This document shows, piece after piece, positions 1 to 12,900 of a DNA stretch of 64,000 nucleotides (positions are counted from its first letter, which is position 1; each line of letters starts with the position of its first letter). This stretch comes from Apolygus lucorum (Eukaryota > Arthropoda > Insecta > Hemiptera > Miridae): the NCBI GenBank assembly GCA_009739505.2, contig CM019182.2, positions 26,085,297-26,149,296 on the forward strand, given 5' to 3'. The position numbers were made by a program, and so were the translations under genes. The notes below the pieces were generated by a model. The model was not told the DNA's origin, made no database searches, and saw only the letters and a program-made list of their open reading frames with translations.

Positions 1-127
1 AATCCGATTTATAAGCAAGCTTTTGAGGAGGGATACAAACCGTTTCGGAAGAAATTCAACTCGTGAGGTGATAGGCCAACTCAAAAATTCAAAATCCTTG
101 AAAAAAAAAAAGTATAAAAATGTATAT

Positions 128-262
128 AAGCCCTCTTCATTTAACGCCCTTTCCAACGGTGTAATTATATTTTAATTTATTTTATAATTGAGGGAGTTGC
201 GGCTATTTTAGTGTCGCCAAGTCGAGAAACCAAAAAAAATCTTAGTATCAAAAAACAATGGG
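128..262. repeat. Fragment of CAGGGTGT-family inverted-repeat element
   Basis: It shares the module around CCTTTCCAACGGTGTAAT, followed by a stretch ending in a GAGTT-G-GGC-ATTTTA motif, with the complete inverted-repeat elements at 21890, 42543 and 44653. No terminal CAGGG end is visible, so this is an internal fragment. It carries no coding potential. Confidence 0.6.
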
Positions 263-2332
263 TTAAAACGAAATTGCCAAGAGTTTTTTAAAATTGGAAA
301 CACCATGTTGAATACCTGAGGTTCGGCGAGTCGAGCTTAATACATCCTTTATACACCATTACATCATTTTACTTCAAGAAATTGTATAAGCTATGTGTCA
401 AGTACCCGTTATGCTATAATGCCCATCCAACTTGGCAGACTTTTTCCTTCATTATTCTGGATGCAGGATAGCCTAAAATAGTTTTGTATAATAGTTCTTC
501 TAGTGTTCCCTTTTCAACTTGTATCGGAAACGATAGAACGTCTCTACAAAAGAGTTTCTTAGCACTCAACGCACCCTCGAAATTTTGATGTAGAAATCGA
601 TTGTGTTCCGCCTTATGCCCCCACATGTGTCGGTTGTTGAACCGTGCCCGCAGTAACACGATCCGTCCCATAGACCGCCCTCCTCTTCCACAAATCATAA
701 AAACCTTACGGGAACTAGAAAGAACAGCACAACTCTCATAACTTCTTTCCTTCACATTATACTTTTTCGATAAAACTTCGATAAGGGGTCAGGACGCTTA
801 AACACGCTATACCGAGAGCGGCTGGAAACATGAAAAAGCTGTAAGGATATTAATAATGTAGCCAGGATTGCATTATTTTATAGCACCTTTTCCCTCCCCA
901 CCTCTCCATCAACGAAAAGGGCTTTTATGGTATACTTGAGCTTTTCCAGCATCTCGAAGAAAAACCTCCCTCTTTTGTGATCTCATAGAAAATTCCATCA
1001 GTTTTCTTAAAATAAATAGGGGATGAAGGTAAATACGATATGGGGTCTTTACCGATTGATAGAAGGTGAGCTGAGATACTTAACCATAGATTGGTTCTTC
1101 CTCAAACCTTCTTTATTAGGTAAGTAATTACCGGAAGTAAAACACTTGGTAAGAAAAAACAAGGAAGAAAAGACGTGGTATCCATGTAATGCTAACCGAA
1201 CCCATTTAACCTCAATGCATCCATTGAAATGTGATTATTTTATTTCAATTTAAAATCGACGAACCTTTGCTCTGCTTCTCTATTTTGATGAGCAGAAATG
1301 ATTGTAACACCTTCAATTTGTTGGAATAACTTTTGACCATTTTCGAAAAACCTTGAATTAGTTAGAAATGAAAGGTCAGAGTGACATTTGAAATGGGAAT
1401 AAGAATGATATAAAGATGCTATCTATATTCTAAAATTGGCACACTTGAACTAATCAAATATCCTATTTCTTTTTCAGGTATGTGAATTGAATCGTCGCCA
1501 AAAGGCTTAAGGTTGTGATGGGCCACCTAGGAAGCCGACTCCCAAATCCAGAAGGAATGATTTATTCAGGTTAGAGTTCTTGGCACCCCTACTTGCATAT
1601 TAAATATGTAGGAATATAACACTCAAAATTTGCAGAAAAAATCGCAGTTTAATTGGGCCAATTTTTGAAAATGTCGTGTGATGAAATCGGCTGCTAAGCG
1701 GATACGGGTGATCCTTTCCTTTAGTGGAAACAAAATTTCGATAATTCATATCCAGTTACTTTTTACAGTTGGTTAAATAACTTCAACCAGTTTATCCAGG
1801 TAGATGTTATATTTCTTCCAATATGATGTTTGTATTGTTTTTTGCCTATTTACTTACATGGACAAGTTTTTCCTAGTAGATCTTCCGATATATCGATATA
1901 TTGTTTCAGATTTATCGGAGGTATCGATATCTCATTCAAGATATACCATTTGATCAGTATATCGATTTATTTCATTCAATTTGCCTCTGTCTCTGGGAGC
2001 TCGAAATTTCTGTCGACTATTTCTATTTTCAACAGTTGTTATCGAGCAGATCCAGTTTTCTTTCTACCACTTTCAGTGCTCTCAATGTACCGTGAAGTTA
2101 GCTTCAATGCTCAAACAGATGATTTGACTTCCCCAAGAGCCTACTCACCAAATTTTAGCCCTCTATGATGAATGGAAGAGGATTTTTTTCGGAATATTAT
2201 CAGTGACTCCCAGAAGTCCAACTTCCTCGGTTTACAGTTCGCATGTCTCTGATGAATAAGCCGTCTTAGTAAATAGAATAATAATTTCAATTCAATCCAA
2301 AGTGTGGACAGTTCATCAACTTCCTTATTTTT
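263..2332. other. No gene recognised
   Basis: This is AT-rich sequence with only short chance frames (for example 414-755 on the minus strand and 1830-2168 on the plus strand). None shows a recognisable domain, codon bias or splice structure. A short motif near 424-436 resembles the ACTTGGCAGAC end of the R repeat family, but the rest does not match. Nothing else is identifiable. Confidence 0.5.
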
Positions 2333-3054
2333 GGTTTATTATTTTCAATAATGAACCTTTGGAATCGACCAAGAAAAAAAAAATTTTAACACCCCCTCAA
2401 AATTTGATGGTTTACGTTTCAAGGTACGTAGAATCCAAAAATCGAATAAAAATTTGGCCGTCCGTCCGCCGTCCGCCGTCCGCCGTCCGCCGTACGCCGT
2501 CCGCCGTACGCCGTACGCGGCACTTTTGCCACTTAGCATTGACCGATTTTGATGAAATTTGGTATGTAGGCTCCATTTGGGGTCTAGTTGTGCCCCGAAG
2601 CTTTTGGTTGATGTAGGTCACTCCTAAGGGTTCCAAAATCAATTTTGAAATTTTGAAAACGCCCTAACTCAAAAAATTTCGATATAAAGGTATTGTTTTT
2701 CCTTCAATTTAAGATTCTATGGAATTTTTAGAATTTTTTGAGACCACGCGGAGCTCTGTAGGACAAACCGTTCGCTCCCTACGAAAATTTAAGGGTTTAT
2801 ATTGAAATATATATATATAAATCAAAACACGAGTGTGAGTCGCAAAAGAGGCCTAATCTCCGTTCAAATTTTAGCTGACCAAAATGCGATCGATGGTTGG
2901 TGATTTTGATTTTTTTTTTATTAAAAAAAAAAAATTTTGGATCTTTTTTTTGATTTTTTTTTCTTTTTTTCTTCATATTGGATGGTTGGTGATTTTGTAG
3001 ACGAGTGATCTATATAAAAATAATAAACCGTTGTGTAATAATTTGCAGCGTTTT
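2333..3054 (+). repeat. Family A interspersed repeat, near-complete copy (A1)
   Basis: It starts with a GGTTTATTATTTTC/AATAATGAACC hairpin, runs through a short-period CCGTCCG/CCGTACG array (2458-2518), GGTCTAGTTGTGCCCCGAAG, and GAGCTCTGTAGGACAAACCG, and ends with AATAATAAACC...ATTTGCAGCGTTTT. The same blocks in the same order recur at 6755, 17941, 26589, 38246/39448, 48005 and 51906-52622. It is noncoding here: the track-length frames on both strands are generated by the stop-free CCGTACG array. The family identity is unknown to me. It has no CTRR Helitron end and no LTR. Confidence 0.9.
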
Positions 3055-3869
3055 AAACTGAGGGTCGGGGAGGGGGTGATCACTTTGTAAGACTTTCCTT
3101 GTGGTCGATTCGGGCCAGTTTGGCAATCCATCAACATATTAGCGAAGCAAGTAGAAGACATTTCTCATAACAACCTCCACAGGTAAGCTCCACTTCTTAT
3201 GCATCATGTGAAAGCTTTTCCACAGGTGTATTTTATACCCACCGATCGATCCAGGGCGGGTGGAAGGAATCGCTCTAATTCAATCTCGACAGTTCCACTA
3301 AAGGGCATCGAATTTATCTTGCAATTGTATTTTCGTCTACGGTCTACCTTCCCTTTTGTACTCTTTGCTCTTTGTTACACCGTTCTTCCGATTTATTTCA
3401 TTCGCTCTTTTGTGGGAAACATACCTATGTCGACTCAGAAAAAACATACTTCTGAAGGAATACACAACATGTATTGCTTATGTTCAATGTTGGGTGGTGA
3501 CAAAATATTTTATGGATGGATCACAAGTGATAGACACATGATGGATACAACTGACATACCATAACATTAACGTGGAGCTTTCGATGATAGTAACATTTAT
3601 TTTATGTTCAAGAGCCCTCATAACCCTACCAAAAAGAAAGTTTTTAGAGTAACACAAAAATACCGAGTAATTCGTGGCGTTTGTAGTGCTGAATAACCTG
3701 GATGAAGAGCCTTCCTTCCAACATGCCCAGAATCTAGGATGCTAGCAACAAATGCGTGTCCTGAAATATCCCGCCAACAAACAACTCCCTCACTAACAGA
3801 TTCTATGATATCAAGTGAAGCTAAGTCGAACGATTTCGTCATGTCGACAATTCGTTCATGAATAGGTAT
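3055..3869. other. No gene recognised
   Basis: Short frames only (3199-3564 plus, 3618-3842 minus). None has a recognisable domain. The right part may be the decayed 5' portion of the retrotransposon remnant that follows. Confidence 0.4.
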
Positions 3870-3894
3870 TTATCCAGGGTCCACAGCCAGGGAA

Positions 3895-4531
3895 ATGTTG
3901 CACAGCCTCATGAGGGTATTCCGTATTCACGTTGGGGTTGCACCTGAAATACAATGTATTGATGTCATCTTAAGGGTTGCAGAGATGCCATGCACTCGGC
4001 TGCCTAGGATCGTGGCATTGGAAGTTATCAGGGCGGGGTTGTTCTGGGCTGACATATGGAGGGGGCTGACGTCTAGATATGGAATCGCTGACAACCGGAC
4101 AACTTCCCAAGACCGATATTGTTGCAATACTCACGGGCTTCAGGGATGAGCAGAGGGCATGTCATAGAGACAGGGTGGAGTCGTCCAACTCATATACACA
4201 GTATCGTGAACTAGACCCTGCAGTGAAGTGCGCGAGTTTGCTCAGGGATTCAGGGCATTCCATGAATACTTTGAGATGGATGTTCAGGTTTCGCTCAGAG
4301 ACCCTTCATCTGAATGCGAAACCGTATCGCGAAACCCATCTGCCCTCGGAGAGATGCTCAATGTGCAGCCTGGGGGAGCTGGAGACGACATTCCACTTCC
4401 TGTGCAGGTGTCTGGTGTTGGTGGAGTTTAGATGTCGTGCACTTGGTGAAGCAAATCTGTCGCGCGATGAGACAATTGATCACCTCAACGATCCTCAGGC
4501 CTGGATGTTACATCTAATTATTATATTATAA
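3895..4531 (+). pseudogene. Non-LTR retrotransposon ORF2 C-terminal remnant (Jockey/R1-like)
   Basis: Two overlapping frames together give a retrotransposon C-terminus. Frame one (3895-4149) has RLPRIVALEVIRAGLFWADI. Frame two (4079-4531) has LRWMFRFRSETLHLNAKPYR followed by a CSMC...HFLCRC zinc-knuckle-like tail (C-x2-C...H-x3-C spacing). This zinc tail is typical of the end of ORF2 in arthropod non-LTR elements, where it probably helps bind template RNA or DNA. The change of frame near 4080-4150 and the lack of any upstream reverse transcriptase show a 5'-truncated, frameshifted copy. About 100 bp of 3' UTR follows, ending in AATAAACC and a CTT/CTTC-rich tail near 4627-4660. It is dead. Confidence 0.75.
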
Positions 4532-4915
4532 AGTCCGATCTTCTGGCAGGCGGTTCGAAAAGAACCATGTCGTAACGTTTATTTTGCAATTCTAATTGAC
4601 ATTGATTAGTTATGTCGATTTTTCAATAAACCATTTTCTTCCTCTTCTTCTTTTTCTTCATGAGGGCATTCTAGGAGACACATCAACTGTGTGATTTATA
4701 GAAATAAATAAGAAGGGCTACCCATTCAAAAGGAATATTTTGATTGGAAAAAATCACAATCGAACTTTTTCAGAAAGCATTCTACACAAGAATATATTTT
4801 TGGATGTTTCGTTTAAACCTTAACATCATGTGGTTAATTTCAACAATAACTATATTGTAGTCTCCATAAACATTCTCTTAGCTGCTGATGCACTCCAATA
4901 TGAGCGATGGAGCTA

Positions 4916-5105
4916 GCTTGTCTCCTGTTTATTCTAGAGAGTTGAAATTTGGTACACCACCTTAGGCGACTAGTGGAAGAGATAGTGGAAAGGTCAGATC
5001 GTTAATGATGGAGCTGACTTGTTTCTTGTTCATTCTTCTATGATGAGGTTTGGTACACTGCTTCTTGAGTGAAGGCAAATAGTAGTGATTTCGGGAAAGT
5101 CAGAT
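4916..5105. repeat. Degenerate two-copy tandem repeat (~91 bp)
   Basis: Two diverged copies share GATGGAGCT..CTTGT, followed by TGTTCATTCT or a variant and by GTTTGGTACAC or a variant. The copies start at about 4916 and 5007. No coding sense was seen. Confidence 0.45.
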
Positions 5106-6754
5106 CAGCTGTGTGAACGAACAAGAATACAACTACTTCCCTGTAGAACCGTCGTCGAATCTACTGTGTAGTGAAGTGATACAGTAATTATCAACCGTGT
5201 TGATGTCAATCAACTTAGAATACTTTCAACATGATCGCGAAAATCAAGTTTCATATTTCGTTAAATATATAAAATTCCATGAATATCCATACTGTATGGG
5301 AGTGCCCACTCAACTTGGTAGACTTTTTCTTGTTTTGATACTAATACATGCAATTTTGCAACATATTTTCAATATGTTTTAAACTTCGAAACGTATTATG
5401 GACTTAGCATTTGTCCCCAATCGTAAAATAGCCCCTAGTAAGTATGAAATGCAAATTTTTAAACCAGATGCTTTAATCAACAAAAAAGTATGAGTTATGG
5501 AGTGGAGTCCATTTTTACTAATTTTCAGGTCTGTTATTTTAGAAGTTTCGAGCTTTTCCTCGATTCCCCAACATTGTATTAAGAAAGTAAAGCGTAATAT
5601 AACATTCAAATCTCCAACCATTCAAATATCAAAAGATTTGATTGAATTTGTGTGTGCCCAACTACACAAGCCTGCGGGCTTTATTGTTACAATAATTCCA
5701 TGTGTTGATAGTTTGGTTTCTAATCTCAAAGTAAGCTTAGAGCTGTTCAAAACATCGTACCTACCAATCTCAAAATAAAGGCTGCCTCAAACCAAACCTA
5801 TCTACAAAAAGTCGAACACTCGAAAAGGAGTCCGATTTGCATTATGGTGAAAAATTGTATAATAAGCGCTCTTCCCCGTTGAACATATTGATTCGTCCAA
5901 AACCTAACTTCAGTTTTCGGGTATCTCGTTGAAGGTCGGTGGTAAATAAAGGGTGTGGCAAGTGGCAAGTGTGCGGCCATATGCGTCCAGGCCACGTAGA
6001 AAGTTTCTACTCGGCTTAAACTCCCAAACAAACCGCAGTATACACAAGTTGAGGTGGGAACCTCTATTCCGCTACCCTTCCAATACAACCGTAGAAAGAA
6101 GAATTCCAAGTGAGAGGTTTATTCTATTGACAACACCTAACGTAAAATGAATGAATGTATAAGTAAAATACCTACCCCTCGTTTTATATAATTATAATAT
6201 CGCTTTCTATCGCCAATTTCAAAATATTTCCATTCACCCGAAAACGCAAAACCCCAATTTGCACGAATGTTACGTTGAGGAGCAGTGTGTACTCGAACCT
6301 CACAGACATACCGAAGTTCGTCTTAAATCTTACCGGATAGGAGGTCGATGCTTGAAGGGGAACTGAACTGATTGTACTTTAAAAAGCAATATAATATTGA
6401 AGAAACTCTTACTATAACCTTTTTGCAATTTACGACCAATAAGTGGAAAATTATGGACCCCCTTTCTTCACCATTTTTTGCAAGGAACAGTTTTTTTTTG
6501 CATGTTTCTTAGTCAATTTTTGCATGTTTTCGGTTTTTGGTATTATTTCAATTTTTTAATTCTCCAAGTGCATCAATTATTTACTATATAATTTTATATT
6601 TTAAATTAACGAAAAATTTTGGTTTTATTTTAATTTTGAAAATTGGCCGTCAATTGGCTAAGATCCAAAATTATTACCCCATTACAAAACTTATTCTTTG
6701 AGGAAACACAGTTATCTACCCACAATATGTACTCTGGTCATTCATTGTAAATAG
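5106..6754. other. No gene recognised
   Basis: AT-rich sequence with short frames only (5197-5382, 5497-5778, 5798-6109 and 5953-6150). None resembles a known family. A T-rich stretch lies around 6485-6620. Confidence 0.45.
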
Positions 6755-7367
6755 AAAACGCTGCAAATTATTTCACAATGGTTTAATTTTTTATTTTTCC
6801 ATATAGATCAATCGTCTGCAAAGCCACCAACCATCCAACATGAAGAAAAACATCGATCGCATTTCGGTCAGCTTTAATTTGAACGGAGATTAGGCCTCTT
6901 TTGCGATTCACACTCGTGTTTCTGATTTATCGTACGTCCAAACTTAAAATTCTCGTAGTGAGCGAACGGTTTGTCCTACAGAGCTCTGGGTGGTCTCAAA
7001 AAATTCTAAAAATCTATAGAATCTTAAATTGAAGGAAAAACAATACCTTTATATCAAATTTTTTTGAGTTACGGTGTTTTCAAAATTTCAAAATTGATTT
7101 TGGAACCCTTAGAAGTGACCTACATCAACCAAAATCTTCGGGGCACAACTAGACCCCAAATGGAGCCTGCATACCAAATTTCATCAAAATCAGTCAATGC
7201 TAAGTGGGGAAAGTGCGGCGTACGGCGTACGGCGGACGGACGGCCAAATTTTTATTAGATTTTTGGATTCTACGTACCTTGAAACGTAAACCATCAACTT
7301 TTGAGGGGGTGTTAAAATTTTTTTTTCTTGGTCGATTCCAAAGGTTCATTATTGAAAATAATAAACC
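6755..7367 (-). repeat. Family A repeat, near-complete inverted copy (A2)
   Basis: It is the reverse complement of the A1 copy. It begins AAAACGCTGCAAATTATT, passes CGGTTTGTCCTACAGAGCTC and CGGGGCACAACTAGACCCCA, has a short GGCGTACGGC array (7213-7240), and ends in TTATTGAAAATAATAAACC. At 613 bp it is one of the cleanest single copies and defines both family termini. Confidence 0.9.
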
Positions 7368-8485
7368 AAAATTCAATCGTTCTGTGGAATCTAAATGTTT
7401 CTAAACACCAGAAAATTGATCGAGAATGTCGGGTTTCATATCGAAAAATTCGATACCGATTAGCGTTCTGAACGGTTTCAAATCTTCGAACCAACAGGTT
7501 CTGTGTAGTAATGCGGATAAGTTCTCGGCCCCGAGCTGATAATCAATAGGACGATGAAGTTCTAGGTCGGTTAAATGAATAAGCAACGGCTATAAGCACT
7601 CAATGTCACCCAAATTATTGAATATCTTCAGGGTTACAAACATCGCACCAATAAATTGGGCAAAACGTTGGCTTAGAATTGTTTCTTATTCACATGACCG
7701 ACACTCACGAGCATCCATCACCCCTATTGATTCCATACTGTTCTCCCGTATTCTGTGTATTGATGTGTGAAGACTCAAAGAAGGAATATACTCCTCTATT
7801 AAGCAAGTTGCGAAATTTCATTTCCACATCGCGTTTGAGATTCAACACCCACCCAAATGGAAACAGAGGACTCCATTATTTCACAGTTTACTCGCACCCC
7901 CGTATCCGCTAGTTTAGGTTTATATTGGAACCGTTCTGTTAGCATTGAGAAGGAACGGTTGGGACTCATTCGATTGACCCACTTTCGCAATCAGATTCTG
8001 AAGAAGTTCCCAAAAGCCCCTGGTAGGCCCTAGGGAACGTCCGTGAAGGGATTACCAACCGATGGTGACTGACATCTGGAATCGGCGAGTTGACAGTGTC
8101 AGTGAAGTGTCGTATCGAACACATCTGTATATATTTATCATGTGAACCGATTCGATCGTTTTAGAATCATAGTTTTAGCAGGTACATGGAACAGGTCCGT
8201 AGCTTGACTTTGGTTTCGTTGGGCATATCGTTTCTGTGGAAAATCCTTGTGACCAAGTGACCCGGGTTAATAAGTCTGAGTTAGCAGTTTTAAAATATTC
8301 CATTTTGTTTACAAATGAGATGTTATTTAAGTTTCCCTTTAAAAAACCCTTATTCTTAACCGTGATCAATATTGGAAAAAAACGTACAAATTATTCAATC
8401 TCATTTAATTATTATTAATAATAATTATTAATGGTGTTTAGGTGATTTTAATTAATGATGACTATTGATATGCATCAAATATTCA
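7368..8485. other. No gene recognised
   Basis: Short frames at 7401-7586 (minus), 7679-7912 (plus), 7799-7990 (minus) and 8175-8418 have no recognisable motif. A 22-bp perfect AT palindrome built of ATT/AAT lies near 8406-8428. The last 45 bp may be part of the retrotransposon remnant that follows. Confidence 0.45.
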
Positions 8486-8785
8486 GTCTGGACTAACGGA
8501 GCTCAGCCTTGGGGCTGTACGGCTCCATCAAATCGAGACATCATCCAAAGATTCCAGTACAACGTGCTATGAACGGTTGTCAATGCACCGTGGTACTTTT
8601 GAAACGAACGCCTCCATCATGAGCTTCGGATCGAAACAGTAAACGATGCTATAAAGCTACAAGCTGTGAGACACCTACATCGGTTAAGATGTCACATCAA
8701 AGAGGAAGCAGTCCAACTCCTTGGTACAAGTGATGTCATCAGAAGATTGAAGCGTAGCAAACAACTAAACTTAGCTTACTTGTAA
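8486..8785 (+). pseudogene. Non-LTR retrotransposon ORF2 C-terminus with two stops (Jockey-like)
   Basis: One frame from 8486 to a TAA at 8785 reads as the extreme C-terminus of a Jockey-type ORF2. It has QPWGCTAPSN, then DIIQRFQYNVL-stop-TVVNAPWYF-stop-NERLHHELRIETV, then LLGTSDVIRRLKRSKQLNLA. The W-G...N...I..FQ..VLR...NAPWY order is a hallmark of the region after the reverse transcriptase thumb in these elements. Two in-frame TGA codons interrupt it and there is no upstream catalytic domain, so it is a 5'-truncated dead copy. It is missing from simple frame listings because of the stops. The 3' UTR runs to an AATAAAG polyadenylation signal and an A-rich tail near 8880-8905. Confidence 0.8.
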
Positions 8786-8905
8786 AGCTGTGAATTAGCA
8801 AAACTCAGTGATATATCTTAGTTTTGAATACTTGTCCATATTTTCAAAATAATATTGTTAATAAGTTATACTTGGTGCAATAAAGAATTGTTTAAAACAA
8901 AAAAT

Positions 8906-9640
8906 CAACTATTCCATCATTTTTGAATTTTAGAGATAAAATTTCAAATTGAAAAGGAACAGGCTTTCTATTTAACGTTGAGAAGAACTTTAGCTGGTTC
9001 CCTGCAGGTTTACGTTTTGCCCTATGAAAGAAGAAATTCCGTGGAATCGATTGAAATCCTCCTAGACGTTTAATTTTCTTTCTACCTTTCCTCCCCTCAT
9101 TCGTGCGTCGAGATAAAATAACAACTAGAAGTGGAGGGTTACTAAAACGTATTGTTCTCGATATCAGTAAGTAACCTTTTCTAGTAACTTATAGAAGAAT
9201 GTGAAAGTTTTGCGGTTTTTTGAATTATCGTAGTGAAAATTTACAATTGGGCACTATGGTAGTGACGGGAAACTACAAGTAGATAGTTCCTTATTACTTC
9301 CCTAGTCGAAAGTAGAACTTTGGTTTTGGCTAATGTTAAAACCATTTGAGTGATCAATAAAAACCGATGAGAAAAGTGTAACCTTTTAGCCAATTTTTGG
9401 TGACTGTCAGTCGTAGTAGTTTTTTCCGGCGGCAGGTGAGAAAATCTTTAGGATCCATAGGTGGAGTTGGATCTCGTAAGATACATGAAGGGTCCGCGTC
9501 TTTAGGTTACGTGGGATTCAAACCTACGACAAAAAACACCTCTTTTTCTCCCACGTTGGAACTCAGCCTGGAACCGTTAAACACATTACTTCGGGCTGAG
9601 ATGCCCCCTCCTCTATCTTTCTCGTTTTTAGAGTATCTTC
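8906..9640. other. No gene recognised
   Basis: Nothing is identifiable. The frame at 9397-9738 (plus) overlaps the antisense retrotransposon tail that follows and is a shadow. Confidence 0.4.
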
Positions 9641-9644
9641 CTTG

Positions 9645-9940
9645 TCAGGATGCTCTCTGTGCACTCTGCCACAGCAGTCCAGCTCCTCTCACCTTCCAGC
9701 TCATCCCGGGGGCTAACCCCAGTTCTGCCATCAGCTGACTTCTTTCAGGCGCCCATTTGGTGCATTTGAAAAAGTTGTGGAGCACATCGTCTTCCTCTTT
9801 GTTCTGGCAGTGTAAACATGTTGGGGCAGATACCTTTCCCATTTCATGCAGATAGGCATAAGACAGTCTATGTCCTGTGAAGAACTGCGTAAGGGAGAAG
9901 TTCACTTCTCCATGTTTCCTTTCCTATACGTCTGAATGTT
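9645..9940 (-). pseudogene. R1/Jockey-type retrotransposon C-terminal zinc tail
   Basis: The minus-strand frame 9645-9905 contains LTQFFTGHRLSYAYLHEMGK, then the cysteine-histidine cluster PTCLHCQNKEEDDVLHNFFKC, then KWAPERSQLM. The arrangement GHG.F..YL...G....C..C.....D..H..F.C..W is the well-known C-terminal cap of arthropod R1-clade ORF2 proteins, just after the RNase H-like region. Upstream sequence falls out of frame at about 9905-9940, and a neighbouring frame (9868-10086) shows no RNase H motif. The copy is therefore truncated and frameshifted. It lies opposite to the other early remnants. Confidence 0.8.
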
Positions 9941-12900
9941 TGATACCAGCCGTGCAGTCCACATTCCCCCGTCCCTACATCAGTGAATAAGTAGTAGTAT
10001 CCTATAAAGAGCATTTGATCTAATACATTGAATGGAAAAATTCGGACAATTGATGTCTTCTTTGGCATACCGATTCGGGACTCCATGATTTAATCTACAT
10101 AAACATTATTATTCACTTAAAATAAAATAATAAATATAATTTCACGTCAGATTTTTTCAAAATTACTGTTTCACACCAAAAAAAGATCTGGGGAGGGTAA
10201 ATAACGGCTGTATGGAAGGAGTACCTGATGTTATAGGGGATGGAAGGACATCACCCTCTCTATGGAGAATCCAAAATAATAAATGAAAAGTGATGAAATG
10301 GAAATAGCAGTTTTGGCAATGCAGCCTACCTTCAATATCCACTCACAGTCACAAACCCAAGTAAAGGTGGCACATAATATACATCTTGTGTTTGAAACTC
10401 GCTACTTTCTCTGAAAAGCCCATTGAATTATCGTATCCTTTTGCCCAAAAAATTAATGAAATAAACATTTGAAAAATCCACATTTTTTTAAAATGTTGTT
10501 TTAACATCTTCGTTCTGTCACTTGAAACAATGTCACAGAATACACGACTTATAGTTGAGCAACTTGGAAGTTGTCTCGGTTAAAGTTCGGTCGCAGGAGA
10601 CAACTCTTGTTCCAAAGGTTTTGAAGGAGCCAGAGTGACGTATCTTGTTTCAAGAATGGATCGATGAAAACACCAGAGACGGCCGACCCCGGGAAAGAAA
10701 ATGAACACCACGGAGAAAGCTACGCTGAGGCTGGAATTCAATTATATAATAAAATAAGACTTTTACTGCAGCTGGAAATTGCCACATCGAGGGAACCATT
10801 TGACTTGATTATCCCTCGTATAACGGAATAAGTGTAGAATACCGTGGAATAGACGAGGAGAGAGTAATTTCCATACATAACGCTCTCCTTCACAGTTAGG
10901 TTGCATAGTTTGGAAGAAAGCTTCGATATTGCAATGGGATCCAATCTGCATAAGATCTCATATTCCTTGAAATAAACCATCTTATTTAATCCATGCATTA
11001 TCAAGAAGCATTGTGAATCAGGTCAAAGGTTCATTCGCAAATAAAAACCGTATTATTTCACTGGTGGTTGAACTCTACTTACTGTCTGGAGGGATTCCAA
11101 TGCAATTTTTGTGTTCCATTATCTCAAAAGAGTTAAAAGAGTATTTTTTATAAAGACGAAGTGAGTAACCTTGGTCCTTACGCCCTTAAAAGCTTGATCG
11201 AGGACTCGGGGGTTTCAGATATTTTTCGATAGCTTCCAGAGAAGGTACCCTTGTCTTGCATCGTCCTTCTTCCCACCCTGGTATTGTCGTTCATTTCGTA
11301 ACGAGTTTGTGGACCTCCTTTTGAAGAAAGATTCGATTAATATATTCTCCTAAATTTCTCATTTACTGTAAATTCTTCCAACACAGTATTCTAGATATTT
11401 AATCAAATAATCGTACACTGATATAAAAATCTACGAATAAATCTTCATAGAAAATAATGAAAGACTGAGTATTTTTGTTGTACTTACCCAAAAATGCAAT
11501 AGCCGAGTGATTCTATGAGTTCGTGGCAAAGAGTAGAACATGAATATGGACTCTCAACATTTTCATTACATAGTACGTACCATTTGACTGTACCCTTTGA
11601 ATACAGTATATTGTTATGGGATACAGAAATTAGGGGAAAAATAAAAATTCATGTGTGGGTTCTCTATGAGTTCGTGGAGACGAAGAAAGTATTTTTTGAG
11701 ATTTAAAATATTTTTAACCAAGGGATTGATTGTATAATTTGAACGATTCGTGCTATATGCCACACCCACAAGGTTGACCACTTCAAGTCTCCTAATCATA
11801 GCTTTAAACATTTTGTCGAAAGTTCGCCTTTTAACTCATGCTGCGTGAATGGATTTTTTTAACGTTCGCAGCTACCTTCTGCGATCATTGTGAAATCATT
11901 TTTTTAGCCGTTTTTTCAAGCCAGAGTCGCGTTCTGCAAGAGTTGGAAGGAGAGAGCTGTTTTTCGGGGATGATATCTCAGATGTAGAATTCTACATTAG
12001 TACCACCTCATGTTAGGAACTGCGAGGCTTTTCAGAGAATTTGGAAATCGTAGTTCTTGACAAACAAGTCCGATGTGTATTTTATGTTCATAGAAAAACA
12101 AAAAATTTGCGTTCCAAATGTCCAAGACCAGAATCATCGATCAGAAAAGTGCTGTAAATGATGAATTTTCTAAAATTTTTATTTTATTTTAAGGTTCTTG
12201 ATGATAGACAGTGAAATAGATAAACAGTGAAATTTGTCTAAAAATTTGTGATTTTTCCAAGTTAAGTGCGGTTATTTTTGCAATATTGCGTAATAATATT
12301 TCTAGATGAATTCTCTTGTAACACATTCTTGTAGACGCGTTATTTACTCTTTGTTGTTTCATTCCAAGATGTTAGGTTGTTATTTAAGTATTGTTAAAAG
12401 AAACAAAATGATAAAAACAATGTTTTTAATATATTTTTTACTTGAAGGTTTACGTCATCCCACCATGTGTTAAGTGCTGACAAAATCATCGGTACTAGGG
12501 GTAACTATACTTATTAAAAACGCGAAAGATAGAAAGTAGATAGATTTTGTATGAAAATAGCTTCATAGCAATAATTTTTCAGATTAATCCATAGTAATAG
12601 TACCTAGTGGTACGACACTCCACTACCCTTATGGATGAACTAATGTTAACCCAAAGTCCTTTTGCACTGTTCTCTCAGTTTTCGTGTCCACAGTAGGGGA
12701 TTTACGATTTCAGGGGCTCGGGTAGGATGAGATGATTTTTGGCATGATCTTCTCATTCCATGGTAGCTTATATCTGACCCATAAGACCCTAGAGAAGTTA
12801 TCAGTCGAGAAATTAATTCGTAGGAGAGGATATAGTAGTAAGAAGGTCCCTGAAGGCATTGAATGGGTTAATAGGAAGTTGATTCGTTCATCAACGGTCT

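Noticed and set aside
414..755. 113-residue minus frame as a gene
   Set aside because: No domain, no codon evidence and no homologue I recognise; it is within chance length for this region.
2302..2642. Overlapping frames on both strands with VRRTPSAVRRT-type repeats
   Set aside because: They are caused by the CCGTACG array in family A. The same artefact appears at 7204, 26615 and 52455.
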